Below are positions 1 through 11,146 of a stretch of 64,000 nt of DNA, in pieces. Every line of letters begins with the position of its first letter. Within the stretch, counting starts at the first letter, position 1. This DNA comes from Aquanectria penicillioides (lineage: Eukaryota; Ascomycota; Sordariomycetes; Hypocreales; Nectriaceae): NCBI GenBank assembly GCA_003415625.1, contig PYIU01000005.1, forward strand, positions 3,477,001-3,541,000, read 5' to 3'. Below the pieces are notes generated by a model, which was given only the letters and a program-made list of their open reading frames with translations, did not search any database and was not told where the DNA came from. A program made the translations under genes and the position numbers.

Positions 1-2264
1 GGTGGTTTCGTCTCATGTGGAAAATAACGGCCGCAAAACCACCAACAAACTGGGGTCGCTCGCGCATCGGCGACTCGATCGACTGCGTGCACTGGCTGTA
101 CAAGCAAACCAAGGAGCCGTGGTTATTGAGACTGTCGGACCATATGGCGCAGGTCGCATATCCCCTAGCCGACATCTACACCCACAATGAGTTCTTGACC
201 TACGACGGTGGCCGCGACTACCAGGTCAAGCACAACGTCAACGTGCAGCAAAACATCAGGATGCCGGTGATCCGGTCAGTGCGCTCAAGAAGCGCCTATG
301 ACCGAGATTCATACATGATCGGCTCCAACCACACCATGCGCCAGCACGGCCAAGCCCACGGCGGCGTCAGCGGCACCGAGATGCTGGCTGGCGACTCGTC
401 CACCGCGGGCATGGAGCTATGCGCCATAGTTGAGCGCATGCAATCGGACCAAGAAGCCCAGATGGTCTTGGGCGAGGCACTGATCGGCGACCACCTGGAG
501 AAGCTGACGTTCAACGCCCTTCCCGGAGCGCTTAAGAAGGACTTCACGGCCCATCAGTACTACTCACTTCCCAACCAAGTGCAGAGCATCTATGGATCGC
601 AAGGTATTGGACAAGACAACCCCACTGCGCTTACGCCCAGTATAGCCTCCAACTTCCCGTGCTGCCGCCACAACATGCACATGGGCTGGCCGTACTACGT
701 GAAGCACATGTGGGCTGCTACGCCCGACGGCGGCTTGGCCGCCATGGCTTACGGCCCGAGTCATCTCACGACCCGCTTGGGGAGCGGAGGGGTTCCCGTC
801 AGTGTAAAATCAGACACTCATTATCCTTTTGAAGAGCAGATCCGACTGCATTTTACCATGAGCTCAGAGGCAGCTTTCCCTCTGGCTCTCCGTATCCCAG
901 CGTGGGCCCAAGAACCCAGTGTTCTTGTCAACGGCGTGCCACAAGAAGGCGTCGCAGCGGGTTCGTTCTACTACATCAGGCGCACGTGGTCAAATCAAGA
1001 CGTCGTCACCATCAATGTCCCCATGAAGCTGACGATATCGCGTTGGGTGCGCCAGTCTGTGGCCGTTGAGCGAGGCCCGCTCGTGTACTCGTTGCAAATC
1101 ACTGAGAATTGGCGGGGCCCGGATCCTCTGACCCATTTTGAGGTTTTGGGAGCTGGTGTAAACATCTTGCCTGGCTATGGGACGTGGCAAGTCGAACCTA
1201 CTTCACCATGGCGGTATGCTTTAGACGTTGATCTGGAGAAGCCTGCGGACAGCATCACCATCCACCACCGAGACATGCCTGCCAATCCTTTCATCCAAAG
1301 CACTACACCCACATATCTCAAGGCCCGCGCTCGCATCTTAGGATACTGGGGCATGATGCCTTCCAACCGCGTCTTGGCCTCTGAACCGCCCTATCCCGCA
1401 GTGACCAGCGAGAAACAAGTGAACATCACGCTAGTGCCATTTGGTGCCGAGAATATCCGCCTCACCTACTTCCCGCTGGCCATTTCTACGAGTAAGACGG
1501 CGCAGGCAGAGCTCGGTTCCCTTAAAGGAGGCGCCATCGTAGATGTCGATGCTGAAAAGCGCGTGGTATTTGTGGACTTTAAGGGCGTTGCTGGAGCATC
1601 CCTAACACTTGAGATCGCTGCGGCCAGCGCTGGTCCGCACTATGTGACACTGCGATACGGACAAGACTGCGCAAACCCATGGGCCAGCACCACGGTGACT
1701 GTCAATGGCGTTCCACTGCCGAGCCTTGCATTCGTAAACGCCCCCGCGGATGCCCTCTGGGTGGACACTGCACCGCTCACGGCATCGCTGATTGAAGGCT
1801 TCAACTCCATCGTTATCACATCCGGTAGCGCCTGTGCACCCAAGATTGACGCCATCAGCATCGCTCCCTTGCAGGGGACCAGTTACGAGGCTGAAGACGC
1901 CGTCTTGACCGGCCGCGCCATGGTCAACAACAATAATCCTCGATACACGGGGACGGGTTTCGTCGACTTCCGCAGCTCGACAAAGGCCAGCGCCACCTTT
2001 ACAAACATCGCCGCACCAGCCGATGGTCTATATAACTTAGTAGCGCGATACTCTGCTGGAGCCCTTGATCCTGTGGATGTTCGTGTGATTGTGAATGGTG
2101 TCGCGCAGGAACCAGTCAAGCTACCCGGGACTGGTGAGTGGTCGTACTGGCAAGACTCGGCGCCTTGGGTTGTGCCTCTCAAAGCTGGAATGAACAACAC
2201 CATTCAGTTTTGGGGAAGCCATCCACCGTTTAATTTGGACAGCCTTATGGTATTTGCGCTATGA
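1..2264 (+). CDS. GH127 beta-L-arabinofuranosidase (DUF1680), 5' truncated by window edge
   Basis: The frame is open from base 3, so the start codon lies upstream and 753 residues are visible. The protein matches the GH127 family (PF07944), which removes terminal beta-L-arabinofuranose from arabinosides. Numbering from the first ATG (base 15), a Glu-Leu-Cys at residues 134-136 and a Cys-Cys pair at 216-217 (context NFPCC..N..MGWP) match the Zn-binding Glu/Cys and Cys/Cys of the family, the second pair including the proposed Cys nucleophile. After the (alpha/alpha)6 barrel and a beta domain, two beta-rich modules follow at about 520-618 and 622-749. The last begins YEAEDAV, as in CBM35/CBM6 modules. 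No intron is needed in the visible part. A less family-like stretch lies at residues 87-97. The gene converges on the Zn2Cys6 regulator 335 bp away. Secretion cannot be judged because the N-terminus is missing. Confidence 0.9.
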   Translation, partial: WFRLMWKITAAKPPTNWGRSRIGDSIDCVHWLYKQTKEPWLLRLSDHMAQVAYPLADIYTHNEFLTYDGGRDYQVKHNVNVQQNIRMPVIRSVRSRSAYDRDSYMIGSNHTMRQHGQAHGGVSGTEMLAGDSSTAGMELCAIVERMQSDQEAQMVLGEALIGDHLEKLTFNALPGALKKDFTAHQYYSLPNQVQSIYGSQGIGQDNPTALTPSIASNFPCCRHNMHMGWPYYVKHMWAATPDGGLAAMAYGPSHLTTRLGSGGVPVSVKSDTHYPFEEQIRLHFTMSSEAAFPLALRIPAWAQEPSVLVNGVPQEGVAAGSFYYIRRTWSNQDVVTINVPMKLTISRWVRQSVAVERGPLVYSLQITENWRGPDPLTHFEVLGAGVNILPGYGTWQVEPTSPWRYALDVDLEKPADSITIHHRDMPANPFIQSTTPTYLKARARILGYWGMMPSNRVLASEPPYPAVTSEKQVNITLVPFGAENIRLTYFPLAISTSKTAQAELGSLKGGAIVDVDAEKRVVFVDFKGVAGASLTLEIAAASAGPHYVTLRYGQDCANPWASTTVTVNGVPLPSLAFVNAPADALWVDTAPLTASLIEGFNSIVITSGSACAPKIDAISIAPLQGTSYEAEDAVLTGRAMVNNNNPRYTGTGFVDFRSSTKASATFTNIAAPADGLYNLVARYSAGALDPVDVRVIVNGVAQEPVKLPGTGEWSYWQDSAPWVVPLKAGMNNTIQFWGSHPPFNLDSLMVFAL

Positions 2265-2599
2265 AACAAGTAATTAGAACCACGAGAAGTGACCGGAAGG
2301 GAATCCTACATATAAATTAAAATACATCAAGTCCATCAAATGTTTTTTCAACCACAGATGATCTGCTTGCACCACACCAACCTCACCAACTCCCAGGCAC
2401 ATTAACCGGTGGATATTTTAGGACTAGCAACACGAACGGAGACTTGAAGAAGCCATGCCATAATTCGTAATCCTTGTTTAGATGCCTTTGGAGCATGCGA
2501 GGATCTACTCAGCTGAGGAGACAGTTTATTGCAAATTAGAGGAAATTGAAATTTGAGTTCATCAACACATTCGGTTCATAGATCACTCTTCAATCTATT
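2265..2599. other. Intergenic, convergent 3' ends
   Basis: This spacer between the stops of the GH127 gene and the Zn2Cys6 regulator is AT-rich 3'-UTR-like sequence. I see no gene or repeat in it. Confidence 0.6.
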
Positions 2600-5212
2600 T
2601 TATAGCCCTTGCTCCCAAGATTCTTCCTGGTCCAATATACCATATGCCATCTCTTGAGTGTTTATCTGATCCATGATAGTTAAAAAGTCCTCGGAAGATA
2701 TGCCAAAATTATCAAGTAGTTCAACGCTAGTTGACATCGGAGGGTGAATGGGCGGTGGTGATGGAGACCCTTCAGGTAGAGGGAATACAATCGGTTCCGA
2801 ATTGCTGTCCAAGTCCACTTCTTGAGATGGCCGAACCGAAACACTTTTGGGGTCAATCACCATGTCTTCTGGGGTCAGCAGCGTCAGCGTTTCCACACCA
2901 TGCTGCTCTGCTCTGAAAGCAAGCTCTTTAAATAACGCCTCCAGGCGATTTAGTTCTTCTTTTCGCACGCCAGCCACTTTGTTTCTCTTTGCAATCATGT
3001 CGTCCAAAATCGAATGTGCTATTTTGCTGTACCCCGGACCATCGGCGGCATGAGGGAAAAGCGTGTATGCCATAGTCAGGTGTAAGGCAGCTCCATACGT
3101 GAATTCCAGATCAAACGGTAGGAACACCTCTGAGTCAGCGTTAGCCAAGGTTTATTGACATGTCGGCTAGAAAATCACACGTACCAAGAACATTATCTTC
3201 TTCTGATAGTATCTGGAGTGATTTAGTCGCCGACTTGATACCAGTAGAAATGAGGGGCTTTGTAAGCTCGATAAACTTTTCCCAGTCTTCTCCTTCTGCA
3301 GTGAGATTTTCTAGGCGCTCCTTGAGCATAGATAGGAGTAGGGGTCGAGTGGCAAGAATAACGCACTAAGGTTACGACGGACGGTCAGACGGCAAGGCAA
3401 AACACATGATATAGTGGGGATCATGTCCAACGAAACGAACCTGGTGATACAACAGAGTTACATTTCGTGTCCCTTTCGGCATCGTATCGACCGAGTTCTG
3501 GTATTTGTAATTGATGATGCTTTCAATTTCCTGCGCGTGTCCAGCCATCGTGTGCAAGATTGACCTTGTCGTCTCAAGAAATGGGCCCAATTGAGTTTTC
3601 TCGCTTTTATAAATTGCTAGAGCGGCGTGTAAGCAGACTCCATAACCCGCTCCGATGGTCGTTTTGGAACTTACTTGAAAGGATAAAAGTCATCAAGTGA
3701 GAAAGTTTGACTTGAAGACTGAGGCTTGCGTCTTCTCGGGAGCCCGGGCTTGGTGGGTCAAGTAATGTCGTAATGTCGCTGTCTCTTGTTGTCATGGGGA
3801 GCCCGAGGGAGGAAGAGAAATGGAGGTCCATGATATACAGCGTCCACCATAGATTGCGGCACCTCATGACAGTGTCTTTGCCGAGTTCCTCTTCTGGAAG
3901 CTGGGTGTGTAACCCGTCCAGTTGTGCAATGCCTATTGCCTGAACGAGCTAGAGCCGGCATCTTAGCAGAGTAAGTTGAAGTAGGGCAACAAACACTCAC
4001 GTAAACATGGGCTGTCTCCCTGTGATCAATTGAATATAAATACAACCCCGCTAGTGCCAATGTTTCAACTCCCAACAGCCCTTCTCCCCACAAGCGTGCG
4101 TGGTCTGGCATCATGGCCACAGCTCGAAGGAAAAGATTCGAACCTGGTGGCTCGCCAGTATTTCTTGATCGGGAGAGAAACGCTTTCCCAAAGGCCAGTA
4201 CTAATAGGAACTGGACAAACCATATACTGGATTCAGTGGCCTTTTCAATTGCATCGCCGTAGTAGAATTCCTTCAGATTTTTTACGAAAGCATCCTCATC
4301 AAAAAGATGGTAGTGATGTCCAAGGTGAAATTTCACCGTGTTGAAGATGTACAGCGCGTCGTCTATCGAAGGCAAGCCACTGATATCTGGGGGCTGGTGA
4401 GCTGAGGAAGGTTTCCATTTCAGGGGATAGATTTCTTCATAGCAATAACAGTCAGAAGTGTCGCTCGGAGAATCGAGATTTAGCTTCTCAGTCATAATCA
4501 CTGTGAGCCGGGCTGTGAATGACCACATTGAGCTTGGTGCCAGCCAAACTAGAGATCGAATTAGTTGCCAGGAGTTTCAGTAGATAGGAATATGAAATAG
4601 CATACTCCATTTGGGCTTTTTTTTGTATATGCTTTTTATGACTGTCGAAGGGAGTGTAAAGGGACTTGTCCAGATGCTGCGGGTGTGTTCAATGACTGAG
4701 GAAGATGGCAACTCGTGGGGCCGAGGACCTAGCATGCACACGTCAGTCTGCTTGGCGTAGGAATTGGAAGCAATGATGGGATCAGCCAAGTAATACACAC
4801 AAACTCACCAGCAGCCTTTTCATCAGTCGCAAAATTCGTAGCACTGGGACTCTTTGTTCTCCACCCAGAGCTCTGGTTTGCAACTTGTTTTTGTAGTGAG
4901 GACAGGTACCTAGCGAATTGGAGGTTCAGTGATCCTGTCAATCCCCACCAAGGCACAAGGCACAAACCTCTGTGACACTTTGACCTTGTCCGCTGCGTCC
5001 GAAAAACGGCATTTCATAAACCGCCGCTGGCAGTTGGCGCATGGCTCGTCGCCTGAACATTTTATCTTGCTTTGTCGACAGGCAACGCATCTACCCCGCC
5101 GTTGACATTAGGCTCCATGATGCCAGGCAATTTCGGGCACTCGCAGAAGGGGTCAAACAGGAAAGCCTTACGCATTTGCTGTCCTCTTAAACTTGCGACG
5201 GTCGGTCTGCAT
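2600..5212 (-). CDS. Zn(II)2Cys6 transcription factor with fungal-specific TF domain, nine exons, 698 aa
   Basis: Exons (minus order): 5212-5172, 5090-4968, 4909-4809, 4728-4606, 4548-4001, 3948-3675, 3616-3441, 3365-3185, 3129-2600. All eight introns are GT-AG, 52-81 nt, and all phases close (2097 nt). Intron 1 brings a basic N-terminus next to the cluster, giving Cys15-x2-Cys18-x6-Cys25-x5-Cys31-x2-Cys34-x6-Cys41, the canonical binuclear DNA-binding motif. A short coiled-coil linker (YLSSLQKQ) follows. The middle-homology region at about residues 175-420 has the typical RNLWWTLYIMD and the SLG.PMT..DSDITTL motif. It should act in the nucleus as a sequence-specific regulator. Its target is unknown. 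The neighbouring GH127 gene makes pentose or hemicellulose metabolism a reasonable guess only. The start was chosen as the only ATG giving a basic leader in phase with the cluster; an in-frame stop lies upstream. Confidence 0.92.
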
Positions 5213-6301
5213 GTCGCTGTTAGAGATCCGGGACACAGCTTTGGGTCGCGCCAGGAAATAATGCCATCATCCACGGGGATCCAGGTGCTGGCGAAGGAAG
5301 ACTTTGAGTTGAGGGCCAATATCAGCCACACTTTTTGGTGGATACGAGACGGAACTACCTTCCCCGCGGGGATACACTTAGCTATCGCCGCTGTCCACGT
5401 GAGGAAAAAGTAGGAAGCTTATCATTTCGGAGCCGACAAGTTCAAATTTTGTAGTAAACGACGCGCAGATCTGACACCGCTGAATTCAGCTTTCCTTTGA
5501 AAGACGAGTAAAAGAGTCCTCGATATAGAGGTTCAGTACATCAGCATGGAAAGACCACGTTCATATCTTCCAAGCAATCTCGATGACAGCCACAGTCAAG
5601 CCCCAGAAACAAAGATGTTTGTTTCAGTTTCAGACTGTGGAATCCTCGTCACTGGCCTGCCAGACTCTGGTTTCGGCTCAGGTCGGTAGGACTTGTCAAT
5701 GTGCAGTGTCGCATACCACCCAAGTCATGTTGCATCGGATCCATTCCAAAATTGGGGAGGTAAATGAGAGTTAAAAGGCGCGAGGTGGCGCTTGGTGGAC
5801 AGTAGCACCGCACAAGTCCAATAATATCTTCTCATTATTAATGTCAGTCTCGATCACCAGTTAATGTAGCCGACGACCCCGCAAAGCCTGCACCAAGTGC
5901 TCTCAAGCCACCATAGATAGTATATGTAGACCGGTAGTAGTAGCCATGTCGGTGGGCAGGGATCGGGATCGTTATCCGAGCTTAGTGCATCCCGATTGGC
6001 TCGCGCCAGGTGCTTGAACCAGACTCATAACAAACCTATCAGACTCCCCGATTTCCGAGAAGAGAAACTAAGATGAATTGGTATTGCTGTCTACTGTGAG
6101 ATAGCGATACTGCCTTGTAAAGGGCGAAGTGGTTCTTGGGTTCGTGGTTGCCTATCACACACACTCAAATAGCACTCAGAATCAGAATGGAAGTACAAAC
6201 GCATCTTGAAAAACACCAAAACCTTGCATTGTTTTCTCGGGATAGTATCTCCCTAGATAAAACAAAAAGAAATCAATTTAATTACACAATATCTCGGAAA
6301 T
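5213..6301. other. Intergenic, upstream of Zn2Cys6 gene
   Basis: About 1.1 kb between the start of the regulator and the stop of the kinase-like gene. Short open frames here have no recognisable product, splice structure or family similarity. It presumably holds the promoter of the regulator. Confidence 0.5.
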
Positions 6302-7738
6302 CTAGTTGGCCTTCACCAATAGCTTCAGAAATCCTTCCTTCAGAGCCTTCATTGTCGCCTCATCAGGCTCTCCATTGGCCAAACCATCAACCAGGTCACA
6401 ATAGTTCAACCGAACTGTAGTGGTTTCAAGCTTAGAAATCTCTTGGACCAATCTCCTCATGATACCTTCCCGGCATTTAATGTCCTTGGCCGCACTGAAC
6501 AAGTTATCAGTCACCAGAGACATCCGAGTTAGGTTCATGTCTGATTTAGCTGATGAATCTTCAACTCGCAGTTTCGACATGGCTTCATCGTAAACCCGGC
6601 GATAACGTTGAAGCGTTTGAGGCGAATCCTCCCAAAGACGTTCAGAGCCCCTAGGCCCTTGTACTTGGTCCATGGATTCGGTATACTGATACATTGCAGA
6701 GTCCCAGTCTCGAGTCAGCCAAGAAGGGTAGCATTCGTTTCCGATGCTTCGCGGAACCAAGCAAATACCATCCCAATCAATGATGCCTTGCAGTTCCCCC
6801 GTCTCGGAGACGAAGATGTTTTGGATATTGAGATCCGGATGGGCCAAAACGAAAGCCTTTTGTCCCTCTGGCTCTGGGATCCAACTAATCATCAGCCGTA
6901 GCAAGGCAATGGTACCCCTCAAACGTTCGGTAGTACCAGGATAAAGATCCAGAAAAAGTGTATAGAGTTTCTTGGGGTTTAAGCAGGGGGCTACTTTGGC
7001 ATATATAGGGTCATCGCTGGGGTCATGATGGATCATCCACCGATCAAGCACAGCCTGGCCGTCATACAGCCGCATGACACTTACCCCAGTAGGAACACCT
7101 CCACGCCCAAAGTTGAGCGACCCGCTACAGAAAAAGGAGAACCTTTTCAGCTGGGCCATGGCAGAAGCAATCTCGTTCAACATACGAACTCGGTGCTTGT
7201 GGACCGTGTCAAGATCAAGGCCGGCGACCTGTTTCCCAAACCAGACCTGATGCAACGGGAGACCAGAGATTCGTGACATGAGGATATAGGGACAGTTGAT
7301 ATCGTTATTTGGTGTTGAAGAGAAGCCGAAAACTTCGGGTAGCGGAATTGTCGTCTTGTCCTTCAAAAGTCGCATGGTATTGGCCTCAGAGGTCAAGCTA
7401 TGCTCCGAAAGGTAGTCCCATTTTTCCTCCACCCCATTGATGGGGATTTTGGCAACCCAACGGACACCATCCGGGAAATCAATCGGGAATACGATATGAA
7501 CGGAGCCACACATGGGCTCGCCAATAGTAGGCTGCTGCATGTCCGACTCTGGTTCACGTGTTTGGCGCACAGCACTGGCGAGTCGCGGCAAAGCCTCTAG
7601 GTTCACAGCTGATAACACGGCTTCGAAAATCTCCAAGTCATCGTCTTCATCATCTCCAGAAGGAAAATCAGAGACAACATCATTTTGTGGAGCAAGGGAA
7701 GAGTCGTCGAGCTTGTCTTGAATTTTGTTGTGTGCCAT
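6302..7738 (-). CDS. APH-family (aminoglycoside phosphotransferase-like) kinase-fold protein, 478 aa
   Basis: Single-exon gene. The fold is the fungal APH/choline-kinase-like type (PF01636): an N-lobe with VRWVAKIPI as the likely beta3 Lys strand, a Brenner catalytic loop HPDLNIQN at about residues 300-307 (His-x-Asp-x4-Asn), and IIDWDG at about 318-323 as the Mg-binding DFG equivalent. All expected catalytic residues are present, so it is probably an active small-molecule or protein kinase. Bacterial antibiotic resistance is not implied, because these proteins are strongly expanded in ascomycetes and their substrates are mostly unknown. An acidic low-complexity stretch (DDEDDD) sits near residues 29-35. 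No signal peptide or membrane segment is visible. ATG at 7738 is the first in frame. Confidence 0.85.
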   Translation of the reverse strand: MAHNKIQDKLDDSSLAPQNDVVSDFPSGDDEDDDLEIFEAVLSAVNLEALPRLASAVRQTREPESDMQQPTIGEPMCGSVHIVFPIDFPDGVRWVAKIPINGVEEKWDYLSEHSLTSEANTMRLLKDKTTIPLPEVFGFSSTPNNDINCPYILMSRISGLPLHQVWFGKQVAGLDLDTVHKHRVRMLNEIASAMAQLKRFSFFCSGSLNFGRGGVPTGVSVMRLYDGQAVLDRWMIHHDPSDDPIYAKVAPCLNPKKLYTLFLDLYPGTTERLRGTIALLRLMISWIPEPEGQKAFVLAHPDLNIQNIFVSETGELQGIIDWDGICLVPRSIGNECYPSWLTRDWDSAMYQYTESMDQVQGPRGSERLWEDSPQTLQRYRRVYDEAMSKLRVEDSSAKSDMNLTRMSLVTDNLFSAAKDIKCREGIMRRLVQEISKLETTTVRLNYCDLVDGLANGEPDEATMKALKEGFLKLLVKAN

Positions 7739-8597
7739 CTGATCAGTTCAGCGTGCGTTGTGATGCTGTAGGTAATTGTAGATAATTCGGTAGAGAACTG
7801 AGAATAAATAAGGAATGACTCGGAAGATTGGATGATTCCCATATTTATTCATTTTTTTTCCGACGTATTCAGTGTTCTCGGTCCGATTTGGAGAACAAAG
7901 AGCGCTGTTGTTCCACATGCTGCACGCTTTGATCACTTTGCGGCAACATGCAAGTTCAGTTTGTTCAAGCCCGAATAGGCTTTTCTCTTGCGGGACAGTC
8001 ACACAATACTTCGTCAGCGTTTATTTTCTCTTTGTCCATCTGATCAATTTGGTTAAGCGCACATATTCAAGAATATAATTGCATGTTGTATACCCATGTC
8101 CCAGTTCTTGAGCACAGTGTATTTTGGTGAATAAAATACAAAGAACAAAAAGAGTATATGTTCTATGATGAGTTGTCCCATCTCTTCACGTCTTTGCTAG
8201 ATTTCCTTTGGGTAATTTGACTCAGTTGTTCAATTGCACGAATGTCCAGATGTAGGTATACACGAGTGATGGTGCCATGATCAGAGCGATGTCCTGTGTT
8301 TGTCGAGCCATCAAGCGGATTATCGAACACAGTTTACTATTCTCTTTCTCTCCTTTGATACTTGCAACTATGTAGTTCATCGAAGCGATGTCGATACATC
8401 TCAGCGGGACCATGGACACCACCATGAGCATAGTCTATAAATCCTAGGTGCAATCTCTTCAATCTCCTACAGCTCATCTCCATCAAGCACACTTGCATCT
8501 TCAACTATCCAACACCAAAAATCAGCTCTCCTCTAACCCTTCTAGTTAACTTCCATTCGCCTAGATAGCCTTTCACCTCCCTCCCTCTTTGCCAAAC
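7739..8597. other. Divergent intergenic region
   Basis: 859 bp between the divergent starts of the kinase-like gene and the 59-aa Cys/His protein. It is AT-rich and presumably carries both promoters. A pyrimidine-rich stretch precedes the ATG at 8598. I see no further gene. Confidence 0.5.
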
Positions 8598-8832
8598 ATG
8601 GGTGATCACCATTGGTTCGTCTTCCATTCCTACCCATTTCACCGTACGAAGAGTCACTAATTATCATAGTCTTACATGTAAAAAGGCATTCACGCATCGC
8701 TGTGTGAAGAAGGGTCACATGGTCCTATGTCCGATCCATAATTCATGGTACAGGCCTGGGAATGAGTGCGTGAGTTGTCACCAGAGCCATGTCAGAGCAG
8801 CCAATGCCGGTGACGATAACGAAGCAACTTAA
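8598..8832 (+). CDS. Small Cys/His-rich (probably zinc-binding) protein, 59 aa, two exons
   Basis: Exons 8598-8614 and 8670-8832, joined over a 55-nt intron (GTTCGT to CATAG, with a CTAAT branch-like site 13 nt before the acceptor). The spliced frame is 180 nt and begins MGDHHCLTC. Cys6, Cys9, Cys17, His22, Cys26, His29, Cys39 and Cys42 form a dense C-x2-C ... H-x3-C-P-x-H ... C-x2-C array that could bind one or two metal ions. The motif H-x3-C-P-x-H-N-x2-Y-x-P-G resembles small zinc-ribbon or RING-like proteins of ascomycetes that have no assigned function. No signal peptide is visible, so it is probably intracellular. Splicing is inferred: without it the reading frame from this ATG ends after about 20 codons. 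Confidence 0.6.
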
Positions 8833-9175
8833 TCGGCCACATTGCGCATCTGTCAACACGCACATGCCTTTGCTTCGAATCCTCATACACTCAACTTCCC
8901 CAAGTATGCTAGAGCATTTGTATTGGATGTGAAGAAGTGAAGAATCGTGCTAATTTCTTTCCAATTCTTGTGGTTTATTTGGCTCAATTCTGACATTCTA
9001 GGTCCTGTCAATATATTCCACTTCCAAGGCCATCTATGATGAGGAGTTTCCGTCAACACCAAGGGTGACAGCCGAGAAATTTGAGTGGGCATATTTTAGC
9101 TGGTGGTCAATCTATAATAGCTAAGTATTCAAAACACGAAGTAAGACCCTTGGGTCCATCTCTCCAGTCGTTCTC
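8833..9175. other. Intergenic, convergent 3' ends
   Basis: 343 bp between the small Cys/His gene and the hydrolase. I see nothing gene-like in it. Confidence 0.5.
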
Positions 9176-10285
9176 TCAAGTTTTTATGTGAAACTCGTTG
9201 TTAGGCAAAGGTTCTGTAAGCGCCCAAAGAATGCCATCCTCCACAACCTTGTCCCACCGCTTTGAGGAAGAACTTCCATCATCGTACCATCGAAAACCAT
9301 GCGGAAGTCCCACAAACAAGTTAATATCTGTAGGCACTCTGCTCACGTAATTAGTCCTCTCCCTCTCCACTAGTATTCCTTCTACTCACCCAGCTTCAGT
9401 CAACATCTTGGCATAAAGCAGAGCCTCGTCCCTTAATGGATCCAATCCTACAATCCCCAGAACCGTGGGTGGCATTCCCTTGACCTGCTCTGGGGACGCG
9501 TTGCCGGGATTCAATTTGGTGTCATTAACGTCGGGGTCCTTGATTTGCAGCAGGTCCGAAAAGAAGCGAAGGTCAGTAACAGACAGCATGGGAGCCTTTT
9601 CATTCTCCTTGTATGATGATATCGAGTGGTGCTTCATCTTCTTCAGTTGAGGTTCGTAGCAATCTGGATACGCCAGGCACGGTATCATCAGCACTTGGCC
9701 AGCAATCGGAGGCCGGGTGTCAGTGTCCCTGTTGAGATGTCTTTGCAGCGTCAGAGATGCGGCGATCCAGGCCCCCGCAGAAATTCCACCGAAGAGAACC
9801 TTTTCCGGGTTCCCAGCCAGCTTATCCATGTTATCGTGAGCCCACTCAAACGCGTCCTCCGCATCATTCCAAGGGGTTGGGTACGTGTACTCGGGCGTGT
9901 GCCTGTAGTTGACGTTGAGAACAGCAACCTGGGAGCCACAGGCGATTCGGGCACAAATCGAATCCTCGCCATCCAACGTTCCAAACATGAATCCACCGCC
10001 CTGGCAGTGTATATAAACGGGGAGAGGCGTTTCGTTACGAACGGTGATGGGTCGATAACTGCGAGCCTCAACGAAATTCCCATCTCTTGTCGGGATCATA
10101 AAGTCACGCGTGTGCACTCTGTGGGCCAGGTACTTCATCGCCCTTGCCGAACGGTCCTCTTTTTCTATGTTGGTTATCCTCCGAAGCTCCGATAATGACA
10201 GCTCCTGCGCGGCGGACGGCGGAATGCTAGCCTCTAGAGCACGCCACTCTTCGCTTATTCCTCCGTAGCACGAAAAGTCGCACAT
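9176..10285 (-). CDS. Alpha/beta hydrolase fold-3 (hormone-sensitive-lipase type) esterase, 352 aa
   Basis: Exons 10285-9390 and 9338-9176, with a 51-nt GTGAGT-GCAG intron; phases close (1059 nt). Landmarks of PF07859 are clear: an oxyanion-loop GGG at residues 96-98, nucleophile elbow GGISAG (Ser169), an acid in GLDPLRDE (Asp282 or Asp286), and His312 in LPHGF. The oxyanion motif, normally HGGG, reads CQGGG, so the usual His is Gln95. No signal peptide is visible, so this is probably a cytosolic carboxylesterase or lipase-like enzyme acting on small acyl esters. A role in deacetylating sugars or secondary metabolites would be a guess. The ATG at 10285 is the first in frame. Confidence 0.88.
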
Positions 10286-11146
10286 TATCGCGTACCGAGA
10301 AATCGAGTTTGGGGATCTCCTGTGTGTCGATATCTAGCTGTTATCAATGGGTTCTTCGCAGCCGACAGGGCCCTCGGTGAGATCTCCGCCCCACGGTAGG
10401 CAGTGTTGAGATAATCGAGGTGGGGAAATAACTTTGCGGCGGTATCGGCGATTGCGATTCAACAATGATGCCTAGCCCGAGGTGGTGAGAACGATTTGAA
10501 AGGCGTGGTTATCGAAGGAGTTCTTTTCTTGCGCGCCGAAGTATCCAGGCTCGCCAGGGAATCGGCAAGCCGGCTGGTTTGTTGAGTCTCGATTCTGTCA
10601 GACGGATCGAGGAACGAAGCTTCGGCTACCCACGGTGGAGTGGCCACCCGGCTGGATACCACCAGGTCCTCCGATAAAGCCGGTAGTGGGGACGGGCCGA
10701 GGTAGGCTAAGAAGCAATTATGATGATCTGGCGTTTGGCTTGGTTCCGTTTGGACCTTGGTGTCATTGGTTGGTCTCAACCTCGCACCCAACTAACGTTC
10801 AAAATCCAGACAGCATATCAAGCCATCCACCCTATCCAATACCTCACAGGTAATGACGGCAACATCCAGTTATTTTCATTGTTGAAAATTCATTTATTAG
10901 TATTATAGTAAGAAAAAAAAGACATGTCCAATGGTCATGGCTCATTCCAATCAATCCCTTCATGATCATTCTCATGACAAAAAGCCGTCGAGGTCATTTC
11001 CGGTTACGCCTCGGCAAAAAGGCAAATTGGTATCATTCTTCGATCTTGATAAAAAAACACACCTATATGCATATTGAAGCATTCAATGAGGGCCACCTGG
11101 GCCTGATGTTGTAATCGAAGCACCCCCAAAAAGTCTATATATGTAC
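10286..11146. other. Intergenic
   Basis: 861 bp between the start of the hydrolase and the stop of the MFS transporter. I found no gene, tRNA or repeat. It should include the promoter of the hydrolase. Confidence 0.5.

Noticed and set aside
5062..5331. 89-codon frame at the start of the Zn2Cys6 gene, suggesting a one-base deletion before the zinc cluster
   Set aside because: A GTAAGG donor and a CCTAAT branch with TAG acceptor place an 81-nt intron exactly there and give a perfect N-terminus, so no frameshift is needed.
6302..7738. Horizontally acquired antibiotic-resistance kinase
   Set aside because: Composition and motif context match the large fungal APH-like family; nothing points to bacterial origin.
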